A stretch of 39,771 nucleotides of DNA from Saprospiraceae bacterium (GTDB lineage: Bacteria > Bacteroidota > Bacteroidia > Chitinophagales > Saprospiraceae), in NCBI GenBank assembly GCA_025056735.1, contig JANWVR010000021.1, positions 1 to 39,771 on the forward strand. The letters are read 5' to 3'. The translations under genes were made by a program, and so were the position numbers. Below the pieces are notes generated by a model, which worked only from the letters and a program-made list of their open reading frames with translations, had not been told where the DNA came from and did no database searches. Below, piece by piece: positions 1 to 7,736 of the stretch. Every line of letters starts with the position of its first letter. Within the stretch, counting starts at the first letter, position 1.

Positions 1-337
1 CGAGCTGGAGCGGATCACCGGCTATTTTGTAGATGAATACCGTCATCATGGCCTGTGTTCTGGCCCAGATATTGCCCCAGTTCCATGTCCATGTCGCAGG
101 GTTGTTGCCTGCCAGATAAAGTTGAGGATCAGTAATCCAACTTTTTGTGTAGTTGTACACCAGATTGTCGAAATCGGTTTTGTAAGGTCCGGGCACAGCA
201 GCGTTTGCCTGCATCCAGGCTATGCGTGCCGAGTCGGCGATGATACGCGGGCGGGTGGTTTTTACTGTGGGATATTGAGCAAGTCCATGAGCTACCGTTA
301 CGATGAGAATGAACGAAGTGAGAAATTTTCTGAACAT
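1..337 (-). CDS. Secreted lyase-like protein, 5' end only
   Basis: The reverse strand reads from an ATG at 337 to the window edge without a stop, giving 112 N-terminal residues. They begin with MFRKFLTSFILIVTVAHGLA, a clear Sec signal peptide. The mature start (RPRIIADSARIAWMQ, then WNWGNIWARTQAMMTVF) resembles the N-terminal helical region of secreted heparinase II/III or alginate-lyase type polysaccharide lyases, where a PR(I/L) stretch and repeated Trp/Tyr residues are common. That assignment is inference from general resemblance; the catalytic part lies outside the window. It is transcribed leftward, away from the transposase remnant, so its promoter should lie around 340-420, where I see no perfect TAnnTTTG box. 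Confidence 0.6.
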   Translation of the reverse strand, partial: MFRKFLTSFILIVTVAHGLAQYPTVKTTRPRIIADSARIAWMQANAAVPGPYKTDFDNLVYNYTKSWITDPQLYLAGNNPATWTWNWGNIWARTQAMMTVFIYKIAGDPLQL

Positions 338-474
338 GCCTGAAAAAGATTTAGTGAAAGATACACAAACAATACTTCGTAAAGAAATTGGCCTATCTGA
401 TTTGAACGTGCTGAGATAAAAAAAGCAAAAGTTTAGGTTTGTGGTGTAAAACATCAACCTAACAACTTCTGCCC

Positions 475-733
475 GTGAACGTCGAAACGCTCGTGAGCGC
501 AATACTACAGCAAATGCCGAAGGTGAACAAATGGCAACGCGATTTTTTTGACCACCACCTGGGCTTGTTTTTATCCCTTCGTGGCCGGTACACTTACTTG
601 AATTTTGAGCGCTACGGCTAAAAAAGAGGGCCAAAGAGGGCGGCCTAAAAAATATGGCGACCGCTTTTCGGCCCCAAACTCGAACACCCAGCAACGGCCC
701 TGTATCGCCCAAAAGGAAGACTATCGTAGTTAA
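475..733 (+). pseudogene. Decayed transposase remnant
   Basis: From the GTG at 475 a 48-residue frame runs to TAA at 619-621. It carries QMPKVNKWQRDFF and LSLRGRYTYLNFERYG, an N-terminal pattern typical of large DDE transposases found in Bacteroidota insertion sequences. Directly afterwards, in another frame (620-733), comes KKEGQRGRPKKYGDRFSAPN; the GRPKKYG motif belongs to the basic stretch further inside such transposases. The two pieces abut with most of the intervening protein missing, and no DDE catalytic part follows, so this is an internally deleted, dead element. I could not see terminal inverted repeats or target-site duplications. Family assignment (IS4-like) is uncertain. Confidence 0.6.
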
Positions 734-770
734 CCCTTAAAAAACCACCTAAACAAAACGCAATCAAGGT

Positions 771-801
771 TTTGTGGAATGAAAAACAAGTGCTAACTTT
801 G
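771..801 (+). promoter_or_regulatory. Orphan forward promoter (TTTG-N19-TAACTTTG)
   Basis: TTTG at 771-774, exactly 19 bases, then TAACTTTG at 794-801 matches the Bacteroidota housekeeping promoter closely. Transcription would start near 808, just before an ATG at 815. The only frame from there is 71 codons (815-1030), of which the last 40 run antisense to the end of the alkaline phosphatase gene; the product resembles nothing I know. It may be the surviving promoter of a gene cut away with the transposase debris, or it may produce an antisense RNA. Confidence 0.6.
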
Positions 802-910
802 TGCAAAATTCATTATGTACAGAAAAAAATGGGCGTCTGAAGCGGCTAATGCAACGCCGCTCACAGAGCAGGTGATTATTCCTCCTTCCTACCTCTCTGC
901 GCCAGAGCAC

Positions 911-2044
911 TTACCGCGCCTCCACGGCATCCAATTTCAGAAGCGCTTTCATTTTGGTGTGCAGGTCGGTGTTGTCATAGACGCCGCTGAAGGCTTCGGC
1001 GCCTGGGCCATAGGCGAACACGGGCACTAAGGAAGCCGTGTGGTAGAGCGTGGCGAATTTGATTTTCAGTTCTTTTTTATCGTTGCCGCGCAGCAGGGCC
1101 ATGCCGCCGGTTTCGTGGTCGGCCGTTACGATGACTAAGGTGTTGCCGTCTTGTTCGGCGAAGCGGAGGGCTTCGCCAATGGCGTCGTCGAAGTCGAGCA
1201 TTTCCTGTACGGTGTGTTCGCCATTGTTTTTGTGGCAGGCCCAGTCAATTTGGGAGCCTTCGATCATGAGGAAGAATCCGCGTTCGCTGCGTTGGGCTAA
1301 GAAGGCTGGGGCGATTCGAGCGGCAAGGGGGAGGTAGTCGCGCCCTTTGTGGACGCCTTCGGGTTCTTTGTCGGCGGCGAACCAGGCGAAGGGTCGGGCG
1401 GGATTGGGCTGGCACTGGTTGAGGGAGTGCTGTTGGAAGGTGTATAGGTCGAAGCCTTTGGCTTGCAGTTCGCGGCACAGGTCGCGCCCGTCGGCGCGCT
1501 GGTTGAAGTAGCTGAGGCCGCCGCCGATGAAGAGGTCTATGCGGTTTTGGAGGAAGAAGGGCGCGATTTCCTCCATTTCGGAGCGTTTGCTGACGTGGGC
1601 GATGAAGGCAGCGGGTGTGGCGTGTGTGATGCTGGAGGTGGCCACTAAGCCCGTGGCCATGCCGACGGCAGCGGCATCTTCTAAGATCGTGCGGCAGGGT
1701 TTTTTCTGGGCGTCCACGCCGATGGCGCCATTGTAGGTTTTACATCCGCAGGCGAAGGCGGTAGCGCCAGCGGCCGAGTCGGTGATGAGGTGTTTGGCCG
1801 AATGCGTTTTCATCAGGCCGGTGATGGGGAAGCGCTCGATGTGGAGTTTGTCGGCCCGGGCGTAGATGCCGGCGGTGATTTGCGCGATGCCCATGCCGTC
1901 GCCAATGAGCAGGATAATGTTGCGCGGCGAGGGCGTTGGGGTACTCAAGGGCGCCGGAGCGCTGTTTGCTTCGGCGGGGGGCGACATCCAGCGGCTGCCC
2001 TGGAAGGCCAGCACGATTGCCGAGAGGAGGACTACGTATTTCAT
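911..2044 (-). CDS. Alkaline phosphatase (PhoA family)
   Basis: A 377-residue secreted alkaline phosphatase that hydrolyses phosphomonoesters in the periplasm or outside the cell. An N-terminal hydrophobic signal (residues 1-16) precedes a Pro/Ala-rich linker and the catalytic domain. Visible active-site elements are the metal-binding GDGMG (D49), TDSAAGATA with nucleophile S90, THATPAA (H141), EGSQIDWACH (E262, D267, H271), TADHETGG (D309, H310) and a late H335. All expected two-zinc/one-magnesium ligands seem present. The start lies 23 bases after the stop of the upstream patatin-like gene, so the two are probably one transcript; a phospholipase followed by a phosphatase suggests phosphate recovery from lipids. 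No PHO-box-like element was recognised. Confidence 0.92.
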   Translation of the reverse strand: MKYVVLLSAIVLAFQGSRWMSPPAEANSAPAPLSTPTPSPRNIILLIGDGMGIAQITAGIYARADKLHIERFPITGLMKTHSAKHLITDSAAGATAFACGCKTYNGAIGVDAQKKPCRTILEDAAAVGMATGLVATSSITHATPAAFIAHVSKRSEMEEIAPFFLQNRIDLFIGGGLSYFNQRADGRDLCRELQAKGFDLYTFQQHSLNQCQPNPARPFAWFAADKEPEGVHKGRDYLPLAARIAPAFLAQRSERGFFLMIEGSQIDWACHKNNGEHTVQEMLDFDDAIGEALRFAEQDGNTLVIVTADHETGGMALLRGNDKKELKIKFATLYHTASLVPVFAYGPGAEAFSGVYDNTDLHTKMKALLKLDAVEAR

Positions 2045-2067
2045 GCCTCAAAAGTACGGCGCCTGGG

Positions 2068-4317
2068 TCAACGCGGCGCAAGGGCCTGGCGCAGTTGTTG
2101 CAGGCCGCGCTGCACGTCGGGGTCGTGGATGGCCTGGAGGATGTCTCGTTTTTCGCGTTTGCTCAGGTGGAAGCTCATAGAGGCCTCGTTTTCTTTGTTC
2201 TGGGGCCGATACACCAATCGGATGACTTGGAGTTGGTCGGGGCCGAGCAGGTCGCGCAGCAGGGCTAAGGCGTTGTCTTGCTCGAAGTCCTGCATGGCCG
2301 TCAGGTGGGCGGCGGCGCTGAAGGGCGAGAGCACGTTTTCGACGATGCCTTTGTAAGTGCTGGCCTCGATGGGTCGGCGTTTTTCCCAGCAACGCACCTG
2401 GAGGACGATGACGCCGTCGGTGTTGTTTTTTATCCAGTCTTGCAGCGCGTGGGCGAATCGGACGGCGGTGGCGATGCCGTAGTTATCTCGGAAGCCGGCG
2501 TCCATGGCCTCTACGGGTGGGTCGGTGGGCAGCCACACGGGTGGCAGGATGAGCGGGTAGGAGCAATTCATGCGCAGGGCGGAGGTGAAGGCGAGGCTAT
2601 CGGCCTGTTGTCGGGCGAAGAGGCGCCCGAAGTCCACAGCGTCTATTTCGGGTTGGGTGCTGGTCGGGTTTCCGGGCGGTCGCATCAGGTAAGAGACGCC
2701 TTGGGGGCTGATGAGCAGGCGGCGCGCGTCGTTGAGGAGGAAGGGCGAGACGACCATCATCGGGATGCGGGCCTGTTTTTCGTGGGTCCGGTAGTCGGCC
2801 AGTCGGCGGTTGAGGCGTCCTCGGCAGTTTTCGTTGAGTTGGTATTCGAGCAGGTAGCCGCGGTCTTTTCGGTAGGTGAAGTTGCCGGATTGGAATTTTC
2901 GGAACGGGAAGAACAGGTCGTTGGTCAGGATGGCGAAGCTGACGGCGTTGAGCAGGTCGGCGCCGATTTCGGCGACGTGGTCGGAGCAGTTGTAGTCTAC
3001 GTTTTCGCCCAGTTGTTGGCGCAGGTAGAGTTCGCGCCAGTAGGCAGCGCCGAGGATGCCGCCGGAGGCGCCGCTGATGAGGACGGAGTGTCGCATGAGC
3101 TGGCCCTGGGTGGCCAGGTCCGCCTGTTGGAGGGCGTGCATCGTCCACACGGCGGAGCGCATGCCGCCGCCGCTGACGCACACGAGCACCATTTTGGGCT
3201 TTTCGCCGTGGGGGCCGCGGTTGCGCGCAGCCCAGCGCTCTAAGATGCGGCGGGCATTGGCGGCATCGCGCGCGATGGTGTCGGGCGCGCACAGGCGTTC
3301 CAATTGCTCATGAGTGTATTCGGCGCGGTGTTCCTGGGCGTAATCAATGCCATAAGCGCGGTTGCGGTAGTAGAAAAGCCCCCAGCTCGTGATGGCGTTG
3401 ATGGCCGCCAAGAGCGCCAGAAAGACCAGCACGGCCCAGCGCCGAAACCAATAGACGATGGCGCCAAACAGCGCCATAAACATGCTGGCCAGTAAAAAAA
3501 TGGTGGCGCCGGTGGGAATACGCGCCCAGGGTTGTTCCATGAACAGGCTCAGGAACATGATGACGATCAATGCCATGAGCTGCACCAACACCGCGTTGAG
3601 GTGGTTTTGCTGAAACACTTTAGCCAGCAATCGGCGGTCGTAATGGGCCACGCTGCGCACTAAGCGCAGGTGAAAGCGCTCGCTCAAATAGGTGTCCACC
3701 CGCCAGCTGGTAGCGCCGCTCCGAATCTCGCGCATCGTAGGCACACGGCCTTCCGGCGTTAGCAGCCGGCTGCCGGGCTTGGGCGTCAGATTGCCCGCCT
3801 TCAGGATCGAGGCCAGGTCTTTGTTCGTAAAATGCAGATAAACGGCCAGAACACCCAGCATCAGCCCTAGCCCAATCAGCAGCCCGGCCGTATTTTTCAT
3901 CACGTCCCAAAAAGTAGCCAGCTCGTCGCGCACCTGAAAAACAACGGACGTGCTGACGTAAACGATGATGAAAACCAGCGGGAAAACGCTGTTGTTGAGC
4001 GAAAAGAGCGTAAAAGGCGCCTTCAGCGTCGCCAGAAACGGAAACCGGTGCGAGCACAACAGGTACGTCGTCAGGTTCCAGATGAGAAAAAACGCGCCGC
4101 ACGCTGCGCCCGTCAGCAGAAAGCTCCAGAAGTTCACCTCGCCCAGATACTCCGGCGTCAGCAGCAGGTGATACACGCCAAAAAAACGGCCAATGGCGCC
4201 CGTAGTCAACAGGCCCAAAAACAACCATAAAACCACCAGCATCAGGTGGTTGCGAAAGTGCAAGACCACCAGCTGAAAGGGAAAGGAGTAGTACAGCAAG
4301 GTGCGGTAACGACGCAT
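2068..4317 (-). CDS. Membrane-anchored patatin-like phospholipase
   Basis: A 749-residue protein with two parts. Residues 20-320 hold about seven hydrophobic segments (about 23-42, 62-86, 110-128, 143-163, 242-260, 270-290, 293-317). Residues 370-749 form a patatin-like hydrolase: oxyanion loop GGGMRSA (383-389), nucleophile elbow GASGG with S418, and catalytic Asp in DAG (606-608). Patatin enzymes are Ser/Asp acyl hydrolases that release fatty acids from glycerolipids. Having many membrane helices fused in front is unusual compared with the one-domain bacterial patatins and suggests direct attack on membrane lipids. It is the first gene of a leftward unit with alkaline phosphatase and has a good promoter at 4387-4415. 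Confidence 0.85.
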   Translation of the reverse strand: MRRYRTLLYYSFPFQLVVLHFRNHLMLVVLWLFLGLLTTGAIGRFFGVYHLLLTPEYLGEVNFWSFLLTGAACGAFFLIWNLTTYLLCSHRFPFLATLKAPFTLFSLNNSVFPLVFIIVYVSTSVVFQVRDELATFWDVMKNTAGLLIGLGLMLGVLAVYLHFTNKDLASILKAGNLTPKPGSRLLTPEGRVPTMREIRSGATSWRVDTYLSERFHLRLVRSVAHYDRRLLAKVFQQNHLNAVLVQLMALIVIMFLSLFMEQPWARIPTGATIFLLASMFMALFGAIVYWFRRWAVLVFLALLAAINAITSWGLFYYRNRAYGIDYAQEHRAEYTHEQLERLCAPDTIARDAANARRILERWAARNRGPHGEKPKMVLVCVSGGGMRSAVWTMHALQQADLATQGQLMRHSVLISGASGGILGAAYWRELYLRQQLGENVDYNCSDHVAEIGADLLNAVSFAILTNDLFFPFRKFQSGNFTYRKDRGYLLEYQLNENCRGRLNRRLADYRTHEKQARIPMMVVSPFLLNDARRLLISPQGVSYLMRPPGNPTSTQPEIDAVDFGRLFARQQADSLAFTSALRMNCSYPLILPPVWLPTDPPVEAMDAGFRDNYGIATAVRFAHALQDWIKNNTDGVIVLQVRCWEKRRPIEASTYKGIVENVLSPFSAAAHLTAMQDFEQDNALALLRDLLGPDQLQVIRLVYRPQNKENEASMSFHLSKREKRDILQAIHDPDVQRGLQQLRQALAPR

Positions 4318-4386
4318 GCAGAAAGGGACAGCTTCGCTCTGGGAGTAATCCGCCGCCCGATATTAAGCGACGGCCTTATTAAACGA

Positions 4387-4415
4387 CAAAGATACCGTCG
4401 CCAGGCACGCCCAAA
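4387..4415 (-). promoter_or_regulatory. Promoter of the patatin-phosphatase unit
   Basis: On the reverse strand TTTG (4415-4412), 17 bases, then TATCTTTG (4394-4387) fits the Bacteroidota promoter form. Transcription would begin near 4380, leaving a leader of about 60 bases before the ATG at 4317. Confidence 0.6.
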
Positions 4416-4423
4416 GACAAAAA

Positions 4424-4614
4424 GCGACGCCGACTGCCGCCAGCGTCGCCTCGCACTTTGAAATCGAAAACTTGCCGCTCTGTTTCGCGCTCGATGCTTC
4501 CCTACTTCCGCGCGCAGCAAGTTCAGGTGGTTCCTTGCGTAATGTGGTGAGGAGACCAGTCCTACCCCCCAGCGGACTGGCCCCTCGCCCACGGGCTTAA
4601 GGCCTCATTAGGCC
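4424..4614. other. Hairpin-rich intergenic block, candidate non-coding RNA
   Basis: Most of the gap between the patatin gene and htpG (4318-4854) has no credible coding frame but a dense series of perfect inverted repeats: GCGACGC/GCGTCGC (4424-4430 with 4443-4449); AACTTGC/GCAAGTT (4469-4475 with 4517-4523) enclosing CGCGC/GCGCG (4486-4490 with 4510-4514); CCAGTCC/GGACTGG (4556-4562 with 4574-4580); GGCCT/AGGCC (4601-4605 with 4610-4614). I recognise no known RNA family; the strand is undetermined and no clear promoter faces it. It could also be a boundary structure between divergent genes. From 4615 to 4789 the sequence is more AT-rich and I see nothing defined. Confidence 0.4.
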
Positions 4615-4789
4615 CTAACTCCTTTTATGTCGTTTTTAGATGCCTTATCCGGGATATAAATAGCCGCTTTCTTATATTTCTATACCGCTTACTGCTTTTT
4701 TATGTACGCAAGGATTGTGCCAAGACTACACAATCGCGAGCGGCTTTTGAGACCTTTCTCCCACAATTCACCTGTGAAAGGTAGAAGCC

Positions 4790-4832
4790 GTGTCATTTTG
4801 TCACACTTCAGACACATGGCACGTCCTTTGGG
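4790..4832 (+). promoter_or_regulatory. Sigma54-like promoter and dyad before htpG
   Basis: TGGCACG (4817-4823), four bases, then TTGG (4828-4831) matches the sigma54 form TGGCACG-N4-TTGC except for the last base. The start would fall near 4843, about 12 bases before the ATG. Just upstream sit repeated TGTC/GACA blocks, with GTGTC (4790-4794) opposite GACAC (4811-4815), a possible activator or repressor site. An alternative reading is the ordinary promoter TTTG (4797-4800), N22, GTCCTTTG (4823-4830), which lacks the usual TA. Confidence 0.45.
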
Positions 4833-4854
4833 TGCACTCCGCCCAAAACAATAA

Positions 4855-6723
4855 ATGGATATGCAAAAAGGTACTATTTCGGTTCAGACGGAGAACATCT
4901 TTCCTATTATCAAGAAGTTTCTCTATTCCGACCACGAGATATTTCTGCGCGAGTTGGTGTCGAACGCCGTAGATGCCACGACAAAATTGCAGGCGCTGGC
5001 CCAGCGCGGCGAAGCCGTGGGCGAAATCGGCGACACGACCATTCAGGTCATTGTAGAACCCGACCAAAAGCGCCTCATCGTGCGCGACCGCGGCATCGGT
5101 ATGACGGAAGAGGAAGTCAACCGTTACCTCAACCAGATTGCTTTCAGCAGCGCCGCCGAATTTTTGGAGAAATACAAGGACAGCAACATCATTGGCAAAT
5201 TCGGACTGGGCTTCTATTCGGCTTTTATGGTAGCCGATAAGGTGGAAGTGCTGACCAAGTCCTACCAGCCCGAGGCGCCTGCTGTGCGCTGGACGTGCGA
5301 AGGCTCACCCGAATTCGCCCTCGAACCCGCCGAAAAGGCCGAGCGCGGCACCGACGTCATCCTGTACATCAACGCTGAAAACTCGGAGTTCCTCGACCGC
5401 CTGCGCATCGAAGAACTCCTGCGCAAATACTGTCGCTTCCTGCCTGTGCCTATTCAGTTCGGCACGCGCACGGAGTACGAAACCGTCGGCGAAGGCGACG
5501 CGGCTAAAAAGGAAAAACGCGAAGTCCCGAACATCATCAACGAAACGCACCCGCTATGGAAAAAGGCGCCCACTGACCTCACGGACGCGGACTATCTGCG
5601 CTTCTATGAGATGCTCTACCCCACCGCCGAAGAGCCCATGTTCTGGATTCACCTGAACATTGACTATCCCTTCCACCTCACCGGTGTGCTCTACTTCCCC
5701 AAACTGGGCAACGCCATCGAGGCGTCGCGCAATAAAATCCACCTGTACTGCAACCAGGTGTTCGTAACCGACGACGTGCGCGATATCGTGCCCGAATGGC
5801 TCCAACTGCTGCACGGCGTCATTGACTCGCCCGACATCCCGCTCAACGTGTCGCGCTCGTACCTGCAAAGCGACGCTAACGTCAAGAAAATCAGCGAGTA
5901 CATCGCCCGGAAGGTGGCTGAAAAACTCCACGACCTCTACAAGCGCGACCGCGAGGCCTTCCAGGCCAAATGGCGCGACGTGGGCGTGTTCGTCAAGTAC
6001 GGCATGATTGCCGACGCCAAATTCCAGGAGCGCGCCATGAATTTCGCCTTAGTCAGCAACGTCAAAGGCGAATACTTTACCCTGAACGATTACAAGGAAA
6101 AGGTCAAGGCCAACCAGACGGATAAGTACAACAAGGTCGTCTTCATCTATACGCACGACCCTGAGGCGCATGACGCCCTCATCAAGGCGGCGCAAAACCG
6201 CGGCTACGATGTGTTGCGCATGGACACCGTGCTGGACAACCACTGGATGCAGCACTTAGAGTACCACGCCAATCTCGACATCGCGTTTGCCCGCATAGAC
6301 TCCAACACCTTAGATAAGTTAGTGCAAAAAGACGAGGACACCGCCTCAGTACTGAGCGAGCAGGAGGTGGAGCAAATCAAAAAAGCCTTCGAGAAGGTGG
6401 TGAGCGATAACCTGCACGCCAGCGTGGAATGCAGCGCCCTGTCGCCCGACGACGCGCCAGTAACTATTACGCGGCCCGAATACTTGCGCCGTATGAAGGA
6501 AATGCAAACCCTGCACGGCAGGAGTAGCGACGGCTTCTTAGACGCCTACACGGTGGTGGTCAATACCAACCACCCGCTCATCGCCTCCAAACTGGCGCAC
6601 GCCGACGACAACACCCGCGCCGAACTGGCCCAGTACCTGTACGACGTAGCGCAACTACAGCAAGGCATGCTGCGCGGCGAAGCCCTGACAAAATTTGTAG
6701 AAAAAACGCTGCAAAAACTTTAA
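4855..6723 (+). CDS. htpG: Molecular chaperone HtpG (Hsp90)
   Basis: A 622-residue bacterial Hsp90: an ATP-dependent cytosolic homodimer that helps client proteins fold, mainly under stress. The N-terminal GHKL ATPase is clear: FLRELVSNAVDA (ATP-binding Asn/Glu region), DRGIGM, and GKFGLGFYSAFMVAD, followed by the middle domain and a helical C-terminal dimerisation domain. Length is normal for the family. The second ATG at 4861 (MQKGTISVQTENIF) fits relatives slightly better than the first at 4855; both are compatible with the promoter. It appears monocistronic, since the next gene begins about 117 bases downstream and is unrelated. The unusual promoter upstream suggests stress-linked control. 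Confidence 0.97.
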   Translation: MDMQKGTISVQTENIFPIIKKFLYSDHEIFLRELVSNAVDATTKLQALAQRGEAVGEIGDTTIQVIVEPDQKRLIVRDRGIGMTEEEVNRYLNQIAFSSAAEFLEKYKDSNIIGKFGLGFYSAFMVADKVEVLTKSYQPEAPAVRWTCEGSPEFALEPAEKAERGTDVILYINAENSEFLDRLRIEELLRKYCRFLPVPIQFGTRTEYETVGEGDAAKKEKREVPNIINETHPLWKKAPTDLTDADYLRFYEMLYPTAEEPMFWIHLNIDYPFHLTGVLYFPKLGNAIEASRNKIHLYCNQVFVTDDVRDIVPEWLQLLHGVIDSPDIPLNVSRSYLQSDANVKKISEYIARKVAEKLHDLYKRDREAFQAKWRDVGVFVKYGMIADAKFQERAMNFALVSNVKGEYFTLNDYKEKVKANQTDKYNKVVFIYTHDPEAHDALIKAAQNRGYDVLRMDTVLDNHWMQHLEYHANLDIAFARIDSNTLDKLVQKDEDTASVLSEQEVEQIKKAFEKVVSDNLHASVECSALSPDDAPVTITRPEYLRRMKEMQTLHGRSSDGFLDAYTVVVNTNHPLIASKLAHADDNTRAELAQYLYDVAQLQQGMLRGEALTKFVEKTLQKL

Positions 6724-6840
6724 AAGCGCGTTTTTGAGCGCTGCCCATGCAACCCTTGCCGGGCTTGCCGACCTGATTTAGTGCAACCGGTTGTCAATCA
6801 CTTTTCACTTATTTTTTCAAAAAACAACTCGCACCGAATT

Positions 6841-7524
6841 ATGGTAAAAGCACTGAAGTTTTTGCTTCCCTCGGCCTTACTGGCCGCAGCGATTTTTTTC
6901 GCCTGCACCAAAACGACCGACGATACCCTTGCGACCGAGGAGGCCATTGACCAGGCCCTCTTCGAGGTACAAGAACGCGGCGGCCTGGGCAGCTACGGCT
7001 GCTACGAGCTCGTGTTCCCGGTAACCATCCAATTGCCCAACGGCACGACGGCAGAGGTAAACTCCTATGAGGAAATCGCCCAAAAACTGCGCGCCTATTT
7101 TGAGGCCAATGGGCGGCCCAAGCGCGGCATGCGGCCGGCTTTTTCGTTTGTTTTCCCGATTTCGGTAGTGAATTCTAACGGCGAAGTCATCGTTGTGGAG
7201 AACGAACAGCAGTTGCGCCAGCTGCGTGCTGAGTGCAAGGGTACGTTTGGTAACCACGGGCCCAACGGTCATGGTCATCACGGCGTCGCTTGCTTCGAGT
7301 TTGTCTTTCCTGTAACGATTGTTTTCCCAGACGGCACGACAGCACAGGCCGAAAACCCGCGTGCCATGCGTCAGATCATACGCACGTGGAAGCAAAACAA
7401 TCCCAACACTACCGAACGGCCCGTGCTGCAGTTTCCTCTTCAGGTAAAAATGCGTCGCACGGGCGAAATTATCACCGTTAATAATGCCGATGAACTGGCG
7501 GCTCTCAAGAACAGCTGCAAATAG
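6841..7524 (+). CDS. Lipoprotein with internal tandem repeats
   Basis: A 227-residue protein with a lipoprotein signal (MVKALKFLLPSALLAAAIFF, then A-C; Cys22 lipidated). I place the start at 6841, not at an in-frame GTG 60 bases upstream, because the signal then sits at the N terminus. The rest is built from two ~80-residue units beginning C(Y/F)E(L/F)VFPVTI and ending near a Cys (C54-C132, C151-C226, likely disulfides). Each unit is itself two half-units of the form FP(V/I)xx...(N/D)GxxxxVxxxxEL. A Gly/His linker (GNHGPNGHGHHG) separates the units and could bind metal. I do not recognise a named family; function unknown, probably at the outer membrane. Confidence 0.8.
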   Translation: MVKALKFLLPSALLAAAIFFACTKTTDDTLATEEAIDQALFEVQERGGLGSYGCYELVFPVTIQLPNGTTAEVNSYEEIAQKLRAYFEANGRPKRGMRPAFSFVFPISVVNSNGEVIVVENEQQLRQLRAECKGTFGNHGPNGHGHHGVACFEFVFPVTIVFPDGTTAQAENPRAMRQIIRTWKQNNPNTTERPVLQFPLQVKMRRTGEIITVNNADELAALKNSCK

Positions 7525-7583
7525 AGCGCCGGCTCAAGGTCTATAGAGGAAACAGTGATGTGCCACTCTCATGAGTAAATAAG

Positions 7584-7604
7584 GCAAGGATCTTCGGTTC
7601 TTGC
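7584..7604 (+). other. Small UUCG-loop hairpin
   Basis: GCAAGGATC and GGTTCTTGC pair over nine positions with two G-U wobbles around a C(UUCG)G loop. It lies 60 bases after the lipoprotein stop with no T-run; it may stabilise the 3' end of that message. Confidence 0.3.
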
Positions 7605-7677
7605 AGGCACGCATCTGACCTCCTGTGGACGTGTGCTGGGAAGGAAAAAGTCGGTGGAGATTTTTACATGCCCGGCG

Positions 7678-7717
7678 ATAGGGTGGAGGTAGCCTAAACC
7701 CTCCATCCTATTTTTTT
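7678..7717 (+). terminator. Rho-independent terminator
   Basis: ATAGGGTGGAGG (7678-7689) pairs with CCTCCATCCTAT (7700-7711) over 12 positions with one G-U wobble, followed by seven T residues. It ends rightward transcription from the lipoprotein gene, before the convergent phospholipase D-like gene. Confidence 0.8.
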
Positions 7718-7736
7718 ATCATGGTTTGACATGCGC

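Noticed and set aside
2278..3243. Long forward frame inside the patatin gene
   Set aside because: It is the antisense shadow of a GC-rich gene; low-complexity Val/Gly/Ala composition and no motif.
4467..4530. Reverse-strand resemblance to the 3' half of a TPP riboswitch (ACCTGA ... GTAGGGAAGC)
   Set aside because: The matching 5' half with CTGAGA is missing, the conserved P4/P5 spacing is not kept, and no thiamine gene follows.
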